Shown piece by piece: positions 14,997-24,084 of a DNA stretch of 51,190 nucleotides. Position 1 is the stretch's first letter, and each line of letters opens with the position of its first letter. The stretch lies in NCBI GenBank assembly GCA_946541955.1, contig CAMNJZ010000005.1, forward strand, positions 1 to 51,190, given 5' to 3'. Under the pieces are notes generated by a model. That model searched no databases, was not told the origin of the DNA, and saw nothing but the letters and a program-made list of their open reading frames with translations. The DNA comes from an uncultured Lachnospiraceae bacterium (GTDB lineage: Bacteria; Bacillota; Clostridia; Lachnospirales; Lachnospiraceae). The position numbers and the translations under genes are program-made.

Positions 14997-16016
14997 TTAT
15001 CTGTTCTTGTACATCTTGTCGTAATAATCCTGGTATTCACCGGAGATAATGGTCTCCCACCACTCTCTGTTGTTCAGATACCAGTCAATGGTCTTCTTGA
15101 TGCCGTCCTCGAACTTGGTTTCAGGAAGCCAGCCCAGTTCCCTGTGGATCTTGGAAGGGTCGATGGCGTAGCGCATATCGTGGCCCTTGCGGTCGGTCAC
15201 ATAGGTGATCAGGTCTTCGCTCTTGCCCAGAGCCTTGATGATGAGCTTGACAATGTCGATGTTGCGCATCTCATTGTGGCCGCCTACATTGTAGACTTCT
15301 CCGACTCTTCCCTTGTGGATGATCAGGTCGATGGCCCTGCAGTGGTCTTCTACATAGAGCCAGTCACGGACGTTGAGGCCCTCGCCGTATACAGGAAGGG
15401 GCTTGTCGTTCAGGCAGTTGGCGATCATCAGAGGGATCAGCTTCTCCGGGAAATGGTAGGGACCATAGTTATTGGAGCAGCGGCTGATGGATACAGGCAG
15501 GCCGTAGGTCCTGTGATAGGCCAGAACCAGAAGGTCTGCGCCCGCCTTGGAGCTGGAGTAGGGAGAAGAGGTATGGATGGGCGTTTCCTCGGTGAAGAAG
15601 AGGTCCGGTCTGTCCAGAGGAAGATCTCCGTAGACCTCGTCCGTAGATACCTGGTGATAGCGCTGGATCCCGTACTTGCGGCAGGCGTCCATGAGGGTAG
15701 CGGTTCCGATGATGTTGGTCTGCAGGAAGATCCCGGGATCCTCGATGGATCTGTCTACATGGGATTCGGCCGCAAAGTTGACCACCATATCCGGATGCTC
15801 TTCTTCAAAGAGCTTGTCCACGGCTTCTCTGTCGCAGATGTCCGCCCTGACAAAGCGGAAGTTGGGGTTGTCCATGACAGGCTCCAGGGTGGAAAGATTG
15901 CCTGCATAGGTCAGCTTGTCCAGACAGATGATCCTGTAATCAGGATGCTCCTTGAGCATGTGGAAGATGAAGTTGCTGCCGATAAAGCCGGCGCCGCCAG
16001 TTACAATAATAGTCAT
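14997..16016 (-). CDS. rfbB: dTDP-glucose 4,6-dehydratase
   Basis: Converts dTDP-glucose to dTDP-4-keto-6-deoxyglucose for dTDP-rhamnose and related cell-surface sugars. The 339 residues show the Rossmann GGAGFIGSNF motif, the STDEVYGD segment with active-site Thr-Asp-Glu, the YSSSK catalytic pair and NNYGPYHFPEKLIP, all diagnostic of RmlB/RfbB. The other rhamnose genes (rfbA, rfbC, rfbD) are not nearby. The start overlaps the stop of the patatin-like gene by four bases, so it is co-translated with an unrelated lipase. GGGAGG precedes the ATG. Confidence 0.96.
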   Translation of the reverse strand: MTIIVTGGAGFIGSNFIFHMLKEHPDYRIICLDKLTYAGNLSTLEPVMDNPNFRFVRADICDREAVDKLFEEEHPDMVVNFAAESHVDRSIEDPGIFLQTNIIGTATLMDACRKYGIQRYHQVSTDEVYGDLPLDRPDLFFTEETPIHTSSPYSSSKAGADLLVLAYHRTYGLPVSISRCSNNYGPYHFPEKLIPLMIANCLNDKPLPVYGEGLNVRDWLYVEDHCRAIDLIIHKGRVGEVYNVGGHNEMRNIDIVKLIIKALGKSEDLITYVTDRKGHDMRYAIDPSKIHRELGWLPETKFEDGIKKTIDWYLNNREWWETIISGEYQDYYDKMYKNR

Positions 16017-16897
16017 TTTGACCTCCCTTTCTCCGCCAGATAGGCCCTGAGGGCATCCAGCCTCTTTTTCATTGTATCTCTTCCTGTTCCATAGACCCTC
16101 AGCATCTGCGCCGGATCCTTTTCCATGGAACCGATCTGCAGCGCCTCCGGCGGGCGAATGACGAAAATATCTCCCGCTTCCTCTTTCTTCCGGACATAGG
16201 CCGTCCGTTCGTTGTAATGGATATGCCTTTCCTCCAGGTCCCGGACAAGGTTGGGATAGCTTCTCAGCAGGATCCTGGCCGCCGGCAGGTAGGACGCCTT
16301 CTCCTTGACATAATCCATGGGCTGGGTCAGAAGCACAACGATCTTCTCATAGCCCTTGTGTTCAAAGTAGGTCAGGGGGATGGGATCGGACGCGCCGCCG
16401 TCCAGAAAGACCCGGCCGTCGATCTCTACGGGTCTGGAAAAGACCGGCATGGACGCGGAAGCCCTTACATATTCCATATCCTTGCGGGTAAACTCGGATA
16501 TGCAGTGATAGAAGGGCCTGCCGGTCATGACATCCGTACAGACGCAGTAGAATTTCATGGGACTGCGGTTAAAGGTCTCTATATCAAAAGGATCCAGCTC
16601 ATATGGAATAGTATAATAGCAGAACTCTGCTTCATACAGGTCTCCTGTTGTAAAGAGGGATCTCCAGCTGCCGTAACGCCAGTCCCTGCAGTAAGTGGTA
16701 TTGTAACGGACCGTCCTGCCGATCTGGCGGGATTTGATGTTGCAGCCGAAGGTGGCGCCTGCCGAAACGCCGACGGCTCCGTCGAAGGCCCTGTCCAGCC
16801 CTTCTTCCATGAGCACATCCAGGACGCCTGCGGTAAAGAGCCCCCGCATGGCCCCGCCTTCCATGACCAGTCCGGTCTTTGCTTTCCTTTCTGCCAT
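16013..16897 (-). CDS. Patatin-like phospholipase family protein
   Basis: 294 residues. The catalytic dyad is visible: the oxyanion stretch GGAMRG (14-19), the nucleophile Ser45 in GVSAGA and Asp166 in DGGASDPIP. This RssA/YjjU-like group hydrolyses acyl esters of lipids; the natural substrate is unknown. There is no signal peptide, so it is cytosolic or membrane-associated. It lies between a zinc-ribbon membrane protein gene and rfbB in one leftward operon. GGAGATT precedes the start. Confidence 0.92.
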   Translation of the reverse strand: MAERKAKTGLVMEGGAMRGLFTAGVLDVLMEEGLDRAFDGAVGVSAGATFGCNIKSRQIGRTVRYNTTYCRDWRYGSWRSLFTTGDLYEAEFCYYTIPYELDPFDIETFNRSPMKFYCVCTDVMTGRPFYHCISEFTRKDMEYVRASASMPVFSRPVEIDGRVFLDGGASDPIPLTYFEHKGYEKIVVLLTQPMDYVKEKASYLPAARILLRSYPNLVRDLEERHIHYNERTAYVRKKEEAGDIFVIRPPEALQIGSMEKDPAQMLRVYGTGRDTMKKRLDALRAYLAEKGRSK

Positions 16898-16948
16898 GTA
16901 ATCTCCAATCTTCTACATCTGCCGAAAGCCTCCGGCCAGAGCGCCCAC

Positions 16949-17311
16949 TTACAGGAACTGCCTGACCAGGTCCAGGATCCTGTCCAGATACTGCATGGCT
17001 GTATCCATGCCGTCTCCGAAGCAGACCCAGACAAAGAGGGCGAACAGGGCCAGGGCCGGCAGGAGGATCAGGAAGGCCCCCAGGGTGGATTCCCGCCGCG
17101 GCTTGTCTTCCCAGGGATCCAGCTCCGGTTCCGGCTCCCTGACCGGCATCTTCTCCAGAGCCTCCTCCTGTATTTTACTGCCTGTGTTGCGGTTGGCCGG
17201 TCTTTTCCCCAAAGCGGCGCCCTGCATGGACTCCGGCAGTCTTTCTCCGCAGTAGGCACAGAAAGCGCCCGGATGTCTGCCCAGCTGACTGCTGCAGTAT
17301 GGACATCTCAT
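16949..17311 (-). CDS. Short zinc-ribbon membrane protein
   Basis: 120 residues: zinc ribbon at the N-terminus (CPYC at 3-6, CAYC at 18-21), a 50-residue charged Pro/Glu-rich linker, one hydrophobic helix (about 77-98) and a short tail. It is a third relative of the ribbon-plus-helix proteins encoded at 11152-12689 but lacks their large outer domain. GGAGGGG precedes the ATG, and an extended -10 (TGG-TATGAT, complement of 17354-17362) lies upstream. Function unknown; it heads the operon with the patatin-like gene and rfbB. Confidence 0.75.
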   Translation of the reverse strand: MRCPYCSSQLGRHPGAFCAYCGERLPESMQGAALGKRPANRNTGSKIQEEALEKMPVREPEPELDPWEDKPRRESTLGAFLILLPALALFALFVWVCFGDGMDTAMQYLDRILDLVRQFL

Positions 17312-17376
17312 CAGATTCCCCTCCTGTTTTGTTTACTGAAATCATCAGTCATCATCATACCATTTTCCGGGAAAAC

Positions 17377-17414
17377 TGAAAAGACACAGGCTCATTGAAC
17401 CTGTGTCTTTCGTT
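17377..17414 (-). terminator. Terminator of the wall-protein operon
   Basis: AAAGACACAGG and CCTGTGTCTTT form an 11-bp stem with a ten-base loop, five bases past the stop of the GH25 gene. On the minus strand the stem ends in CTTTTC. Confidence 0.8.
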
Positions 17415-17419
17415 TCTGA

Positions 17420-19090
17420 TCAGGTCAGGCGTCCCTGCTTGTCGAAAACATAGGTTTTCCCGTCAAGCACCTTTTTCCCTGTCAGGGCATGGCCGTTATT
17501 TCTGTTGAAATAGTATTTGCTGCCCTTTATGGTCTGCCAGCCTGTCTGCATGACGCCCTTCTTGTCAAAGTAATAGCGATAGCTGCCGATCTTGCGAAGT
17601 CCGGTCCGCATGACCCCGTTCTTGCCGAAATAGTATTTCCTGGAGGAAATGGTCTTCCAGCCGGTCTGCATGACCCCGTTGCCGCCGAAATAATAGGTCT
17701 TGCCGTCCAGCGTCTGCCAGCCGGTCAGGGTTCCGTGGTCGCTTCCGAAATAGTAGGTCTTGCCGGCCAGGGTCTTCCAGCCTTCATATTTGTACATTCT
17801 GCCGTCTGTGCGGAAACGGTAGCGGACATTGTCCACCTTCTGCCAGCCCTTCAGCATGGCTCCGTCGCTGCCAAAGCAGTAAATATCGCTTCCCACAGTC
17901 CGGATCCCGGTCTGCATGATGCCGGTGGCGGGGTCGAAATAATAGGTCTTGTCACTGATCTCGGCCATGCCCGTCACGCGCACGCCGGTCTTCTTGTCAA
18001 AGTAGTAGGTATTGCCGCCCACCGTGCGAAAGCCTGTCATTCTTTTGCCGGTCTTTTTGCTGAAGTAATAATACTTGCCGTCGATCTCCTGCATGCCCAG
18101 GACCTTTTTCCCGGTAGCGGGATCCACGTAGTAGACCTTGCCTTCGGCCTTCTGCCAGCCGTTTTTGGCTGCTTCCGTACAGCTGCTGTTGCCATCAAAG
18201 GTTCCGATATCATACCAGATATCGCAGTCCACCGCGCCGCTTATGCCGTTCACCGTTCCGGTAGACCCATGCTGCCAGAAGGTATAATCTCCGGTATAGG
18301 TGGTCTTACTGGTGTAATGGGCCAGCCAGATGATATAGTCTTTGGCGACCTCGTCGGCGTTCATCCTGGTGTAGTAGTAGTTCATGCTGGAGTAGACGCC
18401 GGCCCGGTATCCCTTATCCTCAATGGCCTCGCAGAAGGCTCTGCAGACAGAGGTCTGCCTGGCCTTGGACATATTGGCGCTGATCATCCGGCTGTAGATC
18501 GTGGAGGAAACGATCTCCACGTCCATGAAGACCGGCAGGTCGGGCTTGATCCCCGAGGATTTGATGATCTTTGCCGCAAATTCGGCCTCCTCCCTGGCTT
18601 CCGCTACGCTGATGGCCTGGGAAAAGTAGTAAACGCCGACCTTGATGCCCGCTGCATGGGCGCCCTTGATGTACTCCAGGAATTTCACATCCTGATTCTT
18701 TTCACCCTTGGCCAGGGTGGAATAGCCGCAGCGGATAATGGCAAATTTGACCCCGGCAGCCCGGACCTTGGTCCAGTTGATGTTTCCCTGGTAATAGGAA
18801 ACGTCGATGCCGATGGTATGGTCTGTCTCGGAAAACCGGCTGTCATGGGACAGGCCCTTTCCGTCCACCGGGCCGTAGTAGGCGCCGGCCTCTCCGGAAG
18901 ACATTTCTCCGTCTTCTTCCGCATCAGCGCCGGCCGACATGAGGCCCCCGGTATAATAGAGTGGATCCTCCGGGTCTCCCCCGGCCTTTCCGGCTGCTTC
19001 CGCCCGGATTCCGGACAGGAAGGGCCAGACCATCAGGGCCAGGACAGCGCCCGCAAACAGTATCCATTTCTTATACCCTCGAATTTTCAT
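17420..19090 (-). CDS. Secreted GH25 muramidase with wall-binding repeats
   Basis: About 556 residues. An N-terminal signal peptide or anchor (KIRGYKKWILFAG...) is followed by a short linker and a GH25 lysozyme domain (about 93-290) with Asp98 in GIDVSYYQG and the catalytic pair D192/E194 in FMDVEI (numbering from the upstream ATG at 19096). The rest is about 12 repeats of roughly 20 residues of the type W-Q-T-h-x-G-x-x-Y-Y-F-x-x-x-G-x-M-x-T-G, the choline/wall-binding repeat family. It should cleave peptidoglycan while held on the cell surface. The ATG at 19090 is favoured because AAGGGG is six bases upstream; at 19096 the GGGG would touch the start. It lies 13 bases after the large repeat protein, in the same operon. 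Confidence 0.93.
   Translation of the reverse strand: MKIRGYKKWILFAGAVLALMVWPFLSGIRAEAAGKAGGDPEDPLYYTGGLMSAGADAEEDGEMSSGEAGAYYGPVDGKGLSHDSRFSETDHTIGIDVSYYQGNINWTKVRAAGVKFAIIRCGYSTLAKGEKNQDVKFLEYIKGAHAAGIKVGVYYFSQAISVAEAREEAEFAAKIIKSSGIKPDLPVFMDVEIVSSTIYSRMISANMSKARQTSVCRAFCEAIEDKGYRAGVYSSMNYYYTRMNADEVAKDYIIWLAHYTSKTTYTGDYTFWQHGSTGTVNGISGAVDCDIWYDIGTFDGNSSCTEAAKNGWQKAEGKVYYVDPATGKKVLGMQEIDGKYYYFSKKTGKRMTGFRTVGGNTYYFDKKTGVRVTGMAEISDKTYYFDPATGIMQTGIRTVGSDIYCFGSDGAMLKGWQKVDNVRYRFRTDGRMYKYEGWKTLAGKTYYFGSDHGTLTGWQTLDGKTYYFGGNGVMQTGWKTISSRKYYFGKNGVMRTGLRKIGSYRYYFDKKGVMQTGWQTIKGSKYYFNRNNGHALTGKKVLDGKTYVFDKQGRLT
17450..18170 (-). repeat. Coding tandem repeats (about 60 bp unit), GH25 gene
   Basis: About twelve degenerate units of roughly 60-66 bases encode the YYF/TG wall-binding motif. 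The same phrases (for example GTAGTAGGTC and CAGCCGGTC) recur. The units are imperfect and in frame. Confidence 0.8.
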
Positions 19091-19103
19091 ACACATCCCC
19101 TTT

Positions 19104-22100
19104 TCATGTCAAAGGCTGGTCTCCGGCCTCCTCTGCTGCAGGCGTTTCTCCGGCGGGATTTGTCTCCGCTTCCGGCTCTGCAGGCTCTGTTTCCGTATCT
19201 GCAGGCTTTGTCTCCGGAGCCGCAGGCTGTTCGCCGGCTTCCTCATACTCTGTCTGCACATCTCCTGCTTCCGTCGACGGCTGCTGTGCCTGTGTCTGGC
19301 CGCTCTGGTCTCCGGATTCAGCAGGCGCCTCCTCAGCAGCCTGGCTGCCGGAACGGCTGATCATGGTCCCGTCCTTTGCAAAGACAAAGGTCTCGCCGTC
19401 GATCGTCAAAGTTCCCTTCTGCATGACCCCGCTCTCGTCAAAATAGTAGACGCTGTCCCCGATCGTCTGCAGGCCTGTCAGGGCCGCACCGGTTTCGGGA
19501 TCGAAATAATACTTATCCTTGCCGATGGTACGCCAGCCGGTCCGAAGGACGCCCTTGCTGTCAGGATAGTAGCTCTTTCCGTCCACCGTCCTGAAACCTG
19601 TCAGCATGAGGCCTGTGCTGCTGAAAAGATAGCCCTTGCCGCCTATGAACTGCACGCCCGTCATGGTCTCGCCGGTATCCGGGGCAAAGTAATAGGTCTT
19701 GCCGCTGTAGGTATGCCAGCCAAACTGCAGGGATCCCTTCTTGTTGAAGCGGTAGCGCTTTCCGTCGATGGTCTGCCAGCCCGTCTGCATGACGCCCTGC
19801 TCATCCATGTAATAGGTCTTCGTTCCGACCTTTATGAAGCCTGTGAGGGCCCTCCAGTTCTCAGGGCTGAAGTAGTAGGTCTTCTTGCCGACCTTCACAA
19901 AGCCCGAAACCGCTGCCCCCGTCTTGGGGTCAAAGTAGTAGGTATTGGAGCCGAAGGTCTTGAGGCCCGTCTGCATGACGCCGCTGCTGCCGAAGTAGTA
20001 TTTCTTTCCCTCGATTTCCTGGGTTCCGGTCAGCGCGGTCTTGGTTTCAGGATCAAAATAGTAGGTCTTGCTTCCTGATTTCCTGAAGCCGCCAAGAAGC
20101 CTGTGCTTGCTGCTGACATAGTAGGTCTCTCCGTCCACGGTGCAGGCGCCGGTCACGGATTTGCCGTATTTGTCGAAGTAGTAATAGAGCCCGTCGATCT
20201 CCCGCAGCTCATTGCATACAAGGGCGCCGCCCTCTTCAAAGAGATACTGGCCCTTATTGATGGTCTTAAAGCCCGCCTGGGTCGTCAGAATGCCCTTGGA
20301 GGAGCTGTAGTAGCGCTGGCCGCCCATCGTATGGAAGCCGGTATACATGGCGCCGTTCTTATCAAAATGATAGATGCTGCTGCCGATCTTCTGGGTTCCG
20401 GTGACCGCCCTCTTTGTGGCGGCGGAAATGTAATAGGTCTTGTTCTTAACGGTCCGCCAGCCTGAAAGGGCCTTGCCCTTGGAGGAGAAATAGAAGGTTC
20501 CGTCCGAAAGGATATGGAGGCCGGTCCGCATGACCCCCTTGGTGGTGAAGCTGTAGAGTTCGTTTCCGATTTTCTGCAGGCCCGTCAGGGCTTTGAAGGT
20601 CTCGGGATCGAAATAGTAGGTGCTGCCGGAGATTTTCCGGAAGCCGGTCTGGAGTTTACTCCCTGTCATGTAATAACGGTCGCCGTCCACGGTCTTGATA
20701 CCGGACCCGGTCAGGCGGACGCCCTTCTCGTTAAACAGACAGGGAACCCCGTCCACGCTGTAGATACCGTCTTTGGCCATGACGCCGCCCTCGGCAAAGT
20801 AATAGGACTTGCCGGAAATCTTTTTCCAGCCGGTCACGATGCCGCCCTCCTCAAAGAGGTAGGTCTTGTCGTCCAGGACCTGGAGCCCGTCCGTGTCGGC
20901 GCTGGCCACCTGGGCGTTCTGGTCGAAGGTATAGACCACGCCGTCGATCTCGGCGCTGGTATCCTGCAGGGCTTTGCCTGTGTCCAGGGCAAAGTAGTAG
21001 GTAGCGCCGTCCACATACTTCCAGCCGGTCTGCAGAGCGCCTTCTTCATCGAAGAAATACCTGCTGCCGGACACTGTCTGCAGGCCTGTCCGGATCTTTC
21101 CGTTGCTGCCGCAGTAGTAGGTGTCTCCGTCTGCGCTGACCCAGCCGGTCTGCATGATGCCGTCTTCATTCAGATAGTATCTGCTTCCGCCGATCCTGGT
21201 GAGGCCGGTCTGCATCCTTCCGCTGCTGCCGAAATAACGGCGGCCTTCCTCGGTGGTGATCCAGCCGGTCTTCATGGCGCCGGTCTCGTCAAAGTAATAT
21301 TTGCTGCCGTTGATGATGCGGAGTCCTGTCACCATGACGCCGGTACGGCTTTCGTTGTTGCTGAAATAGCGGATCTTCCCGTCGACCACCTGCCAGTCGG
21401 TCTGCAGGGCGCCGTCCACAAAGAAATAGGTGCTGCCGTCGATGACCTGGAGTCCATCCAGCATACGGCCCGTTTCGTCAAAATAGTAGGTGTCTCCGCC
21501 GATGGTCCGCCAGCCTGTAACCATGCGGCCGTTGCTGCGGAAATAGTAGGTGCTGTCGCCGATGACCTGTCTGCCGGTCAGGCGGTCGCCCGCTTCATTA
21601 AAATAGTAGGTATAGCTGCCGATCTTCTGGAAGCCCGTCAGGTATTCCCCGTTCCTGTAATAACGGCGGGAGCCCGTCTCGGTATCGTCGTACCAGCCGC
21701 TGCGGGTCTGGGCATCGTCATAATCGCTGAAAACCACCGAAACGTTGAGGGTATTGCCGGCAAGGATCTCCGGCATGACAAAGGTCAGGGCGTCGTCCGT
21801 ATCCACAAAGACCGTCTCCTGGCTGTCCGGATCCACATAGGAGACCCTGACATCGGAAAGCGTCACGCCTTCCCCCGCCGCAGCATGGATCGTGACCGGG
21901 CTGTTGATGACCGCCGTATTGGCGATCTTGGAGAGATCATTGGTAATGTAGGCTTCTCCGCTACCGTAGACCTTCACCCTGATATCCCTGGCCATGCTGA
22001 TCAGGGCCGGCTCATAGTCTCTGGACTCGACGGTCCGGGTCAGCTTCTCGGTGGGACGGTAGTAGACCATGTAGTCAATGTCATCCTGCCGGTTCTTATA

Positions 22101-22874
22101 GCGGAGGGAATCATAGTAACGGGTCCTGACCTCGGTCCCCCGCTTGTCATAGGGAGTTCCGTCCGCATCATCGCTGGTTCCGCTGGCTGCGACGGTCCTG
22201 AAATAGGGACCGTTCTTGTCAACGCCCGTCTCGTAGACCACTTCCACATGCCTGCGGGAGGCCCCGACTTCGCTGTAGACGCCCTCGTCTTCGTCATCCA
22301 CCACCTCGATCCCGTTGTCGAAGATCCAGAGAATATCGCCCACCTTCAGATCTGTGATCTGGGTGGCAGGGGTGATGGCATGCTCTTCAAAGCCCCATTT
22401 TTTCAGGAGCTGCCTGCTGTACATGGTCTCTGCGCATACATTGGTCCGGATATTGCGGATCTTGCTGATGGCCGATTCAATGCTGTCGTCCTCGTCAATG
22501 GAAATATAGTCAGGGACATTGTAGCCCGTGCAGTAAAGGGCATAGTAAATAAAGGTGGAGCAGACCACGTTGAGCTCCTGGCCGTTCCCCTCCTTATAGG
22601 AACCGTAGCCGTGTACGTTGTCGTCGGCGAAGTCCAGCATCCATGCAATATAGGGATAGTCGGAAAACTGATCCATATAGGAATCCCCGTAGTTATACTT
22701 CAGATGGACCAGATCGTATTCGATCTTATCCATGTCGATCAGATTCCCGTCTATATCAATGGCAAAGGCCTGGGCCCCTGCATCGATCCTTCCAAGATCG
22801 GATCCTGCCAGGATCAGAGCCATCATAAAGGCAGCGGCTGCTGCAATAAAACGTTCTCCTTTCCTTCTTTTCAT
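19104..22874 (-). CDS. Secreted NlpC/P60-like protein with a giant wall-binding repeat array
   Basis: 1256 residues from the ATG at 22874, chosen because AGGAGGAAG lies directly before it and a signal peptide follows (MKRRKGERF then a hydrophobic core). Residues about 55-290 look like a divergent NlpC/P60-type cysteine peptidase or amidase: C105 in VVCSTFIYYAL, the KVGDILWIF strand, and H209 in SRRHVEVVYETG. A beta-rich linker (about 310-390) follows, then about 38 wall-binding repeats (about 395-1180) and a Glu/Pro/Thr-rich tail of about 75 residues. The repeat number is unusually high. It is presumably wall-bound through choline or another polymer, remodelling peptidoglycan with the co-transcribed GH25 enzyme. 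The catalytic call is moderately certain; the repeat call is very certain. Confidence 0.9.
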   Translation of the reverse strand: MKRRKGERFIAAAAAFMMALILAGSDLGRIDAGAQAFAIDIDGNLIDMDKIEYDLVHLKYNYGDSYMDQFSDYPYIAWMLDFADDNVHGYGSYKEGNGQELNVVCSTFIYYALYCTGYNVPDYISIDEDDSIESAISKIRNIRTNVCAETMYSRQLLKKWGFEEHAITPATQITDLKVGDILWIFDNGIEVVDDEDEGVYSEVGASRRHVEVVYETGVDKNGPYFRTVAASGTSDDADGTPYDKRGTEVRTRYYDSLRYKNRQDDIDYMVYYRPTEKLTRTVESRDYEPALISMARDIRVKVYGSGEAYITNDLSKIANTAVINSPVTIHAAAGEGVTLSDVRVSYVDPDSQETVFVDTDDALTFVMPEILAGNTLNVSVVFSDYDDAQTRSGWYDDTETGSRRYYRNGEYLTGFQKIGSYTYYFNEAGDRLTGRQVIGDSTYYFRSNGRMVTGWRTIGGDTYYFDETGRMLDGLQVIDGSTYFFVDGALQTDWQVVDGKIRYFSNNESRTGVMVTGLRIINGSKYYFDETGAMKTGWITTEEGRRYFGSSGRMQTGLTRIGGSRYYLNEDGIMQTGWVSADGDTYYCGSNGKIRTGLQTVSGSRYFFDEEGALQTGWKYVDGATYYFALDTGKALQDTSAEIDGVVYTFDQNAQVASADTDGLQVLDDKTYLFEEGGIVTGWKKISGKSYYFAEGGVMAKDGIYSVDGVPCLFNEKGVRLTGSGIKTVDGDRYYMTGSKLQTGFRKISGSTYYFDPETFKALTGLQKIGNELYSFTTKGVMRTGLHILSDGTFYFSSKGKALSGWRTVKNKTYYISAATKRAVTGTQKIGSSIYHFDKNGAMYTGFHTMGGQRYYSSSKGILTTQAGFKTINKGQYLFEEGGALVCNELREIDGLYYYFDKYGKSVTGACTVDGETYYVSSKHRLLGGFRKSGSKTYYFDPETKTALTGTQEIEGKKYYFGSSGVMQTGLKTFGSNTYYFDPKTGAAVSGFVKVGKKTYYFSPENWRALTGFIKVGTKTYYMDEQGVMQTGWQTIDGKRYRFNKKGSLQFGWHTYSGKTYYFAPDTGETMTGVQFIGGKGYLFSSTGLMLTGFRTVDGKSYYPDSKGVLRTGWRTIGKDKYYFDPETGAALTGLQTIGDSVYYFDESGVMQKGTLTIDGETFVFAKDGTMISRSGSQAAEEAPAESGDQSGQTQAQQPSTEAGDVQTEYEEAGEQPAAPETKPADTETEPAEPEAETNPAGETPAAEEAGDQPLT
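19385..21680 (-). repeat. Coding tandem repeats (about 60 bp unit), large wall protein
   Basis: Roughly 38 degenerate units of about 60-69 bases encode repeats with Tyr-Tyr-Phe and Thr-Gly anchors. Several depart from the consensus: one lacks the aromatic pair (GVPCLF), and some insert DPETG before the glycine. The array is large enough for recombination to change repeat number. Confidence 0.85.
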
Positions 22875-23017
22875 TCTTCCTCCTAAAATCAGTCTTACGG
22901 GAAAGGAACCCTTTCTTCCGGCAGAGGCCGGCGGGTCCTTCGTTCGTATTTGAATACTTATAAATTTTACACTTCTGCCCGGCACGCCTCCTTCCATAGG
23001 ACCGGCAGAGTTCTTAC

Positions 23018-23046
23018 ATAATATAAAAAGATAAACGGCCTGTAAA
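23018..23046 (-). promoter_or_regulatory. Promoter of the wall-protein operon
   Basis: On the minus strand TTTACA (23041-23046), 17 bases and TATTAT (23018-23023). The leader before the ATG at 22874 would be about 135 bases and includes a small GAAAGG/CCTTTC hairpin shortly before the ribosome binding site. Confidence 0.65.
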
Positions 23047-23071
23047 CAGTCCGGCACCGATTTGTCGTAAA

Positions 23072-23099
23072 TTGACAGAATAATTGCGGCATTTACATA
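23072..23099 (+). promoter_or_regulatory. Promoter of the lipoprotein gene
   Basis: A perfect TTGACA (23072-23077), a 16-base spacer and TACATA (23094-23099), divergent from the wall-protein promoter about 25 bases away. A palindrome, ATGATATCAT (23103-23112), sits at the expected start site. With the leader on the other side, this accounts for the 316-base gap between the genes. Confidence 0.55.
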
Positions 23100-23190
23100 T
23101 AAATGATATCATGTATGGGAGCCAGTTAACAAGGCCACTCGTTATAAATATGTAACATTTTTGTCATTATTTCGAAAAAAGGGTCTGCAA

Positions 23191-23898
23191 ATGAAGAGAT
23201 CTCTCCTTATTATTTTGTTCACTGTCCTTCCCTTCCTTATGACCGGCTGCCAGAAGGAGGCCGCAGCGCCCCTGCCCCAAGAGGAGACTTCCTCCGAAGC
23301 TGCCGGGGAGGAAAGCGCCGCCCGGGCCCCCGAGGAGGAGGCAGCGCCCCAGGAAGAGGAAACGCCAAAGGCTCCTGCCGAGGAAGAGCCGCCTGCCTGG
23401 GCTTCCCTGTCCTTTGTCCTGGACGAAGAGTCCCTGACCCTCCCCTTTGCCTACAGCCAGATCAGCGATTCCTGGAAGATCGACCCCGAATTTGAAGAGG
23501 TCTCCGAGGACACGGTCCTGGCACCCGGCGAGCGGACCAATGACGGGATCCCCCTGATCAGCGAAAAGTGGGGCAGCATGCTGGTCTCAGCAGGCTTTGT
23601 CAATGAATCGGAAGAAGAAAAGCCCCTTTCCCAGTGCAGCATATGGATCCTGGCCCTGGACGCCACCTGGGCGGAGGAAGAAGAAAGGCCTGCCCTTTCT
23701 CTTCCCGGAGAGATCAGCTGGGGCGCAGACGAAGGTGCCCTGAAGGAAGCCTACGGAGAGCCCTCTGTGGAGCCCTTCTACTCGGAGTCCATGTATTATT
23801 CCTCCTATTCCTACAGCTGGCAGTATCTGCGGGAGATGGAGCTGGTCGTTTATGATGAACAGGGACTGACGGCCTTCACCCTCAAAACAAGTGAATGA
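23191..23898 (+). CDS. Acidic lipoprotein of unknown function
   Basis: 235 residues from the ATG at 23191. The lipobox LMTGC gives a lipidated Cys20 after a short signal peptide. A low-complexity segment rich in Glu, Ala and Pro (about 24-75) leads to a globular domain of about 150 residues. I recognise no family. It has no Cys beyond the lipobox, and several Tyr/Ser clusters lie near the end (MYYSSYSYS). It would sit on the outer face of the membrane. The ribosome binding site is weak (AAAGGG). An upstream TTG start at 23161 would spoil the signal peptide and is not preferred. Confidence 0.82.
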   Translation: MKRSLLIILFTVLPFLMTGCQKEAAAPLPQEETSSEAAGEESAARAPEEEAAPQEEETPKAPAEEEPPAWASLSFVLDEESLTLPFAYSQISDSWKIDPEFEEVSEDTVLAPGERTNDGIPLISEKWGSMLVSAGFVNESEEEKPLSQCSIWILALDATWAEEEERPALSLPGEISWGADEGALKEAYGEPSVEPFYSESMYYSSYSYSWQYLREMELVVYDEQGLTAFTLKTSE

Positions 23899-23935
23899 AG
23901 TCTGCCCCGGAAGGGGCTCATCCTGCAAAACAGAG

Positions 23936-23974
23936 AATGCACAGAGAGGGTCCGGACCTTCTTTGTGCATTTTA
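23936..23974 (+). terminator. Terminator of the lipoprotein gene
   Basis: AATGCACA pairs with TGTGCATT, with an inner AGGGTCC/GGACCTT stem, followed by TTTTA. Confidence 0.75.
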
Positions 23975-24029
23975 GTTATGATTTTCCAGTTATTACTCCA
24001 AAATCCATGCATTTTGACTGATTTATGTA

Positions 24030-24058
24030 TTGAAATCAATACAATTCTGTGCTAAAGT
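24030..24058 (+). promoter_or_regulatory. Promoter of the glycerol operon
   Basis: TTGAAA (24030-24035), 17 bases and TAAAGT (24053-24058) with TGC directly upstream (extended -10). A start near 24065 would give a leader of about 125 bases that contains the GlpP-type terminator. Confidence 0.55.
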
Positions 24059-24084
24059 ATAGATGAATCAAATAGACGGCGCCT

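Noticed and set aside
17450-21680. Repeats considered as a CRISPR or satellite array
   Set aside because: Units are in frame, degenerate at the DNA level and encode the known wall-binding repeat; there are no constant repeats with unique spacers.
16013-22874. Capsule or rhamnose gene cluster
   Set aside because: Only rfbB is present; no transferases, rfbA/C/D or polymerase genes.
20514-22886. Long plus-strand open frame (about 790 codons) across the large wall protein gene
   Set aside because: It is an antisense shadow of the repeat-coding gene, lacks a ribosome binding site, and encodes repeated reverse translations of the YYF motif.
22875-23057. Upstream start for the large wall protein
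   Set aside because: It would hide the signal peptide behind 61 extra residues and includes the promoter and leader; AGGAGG supports 22874.
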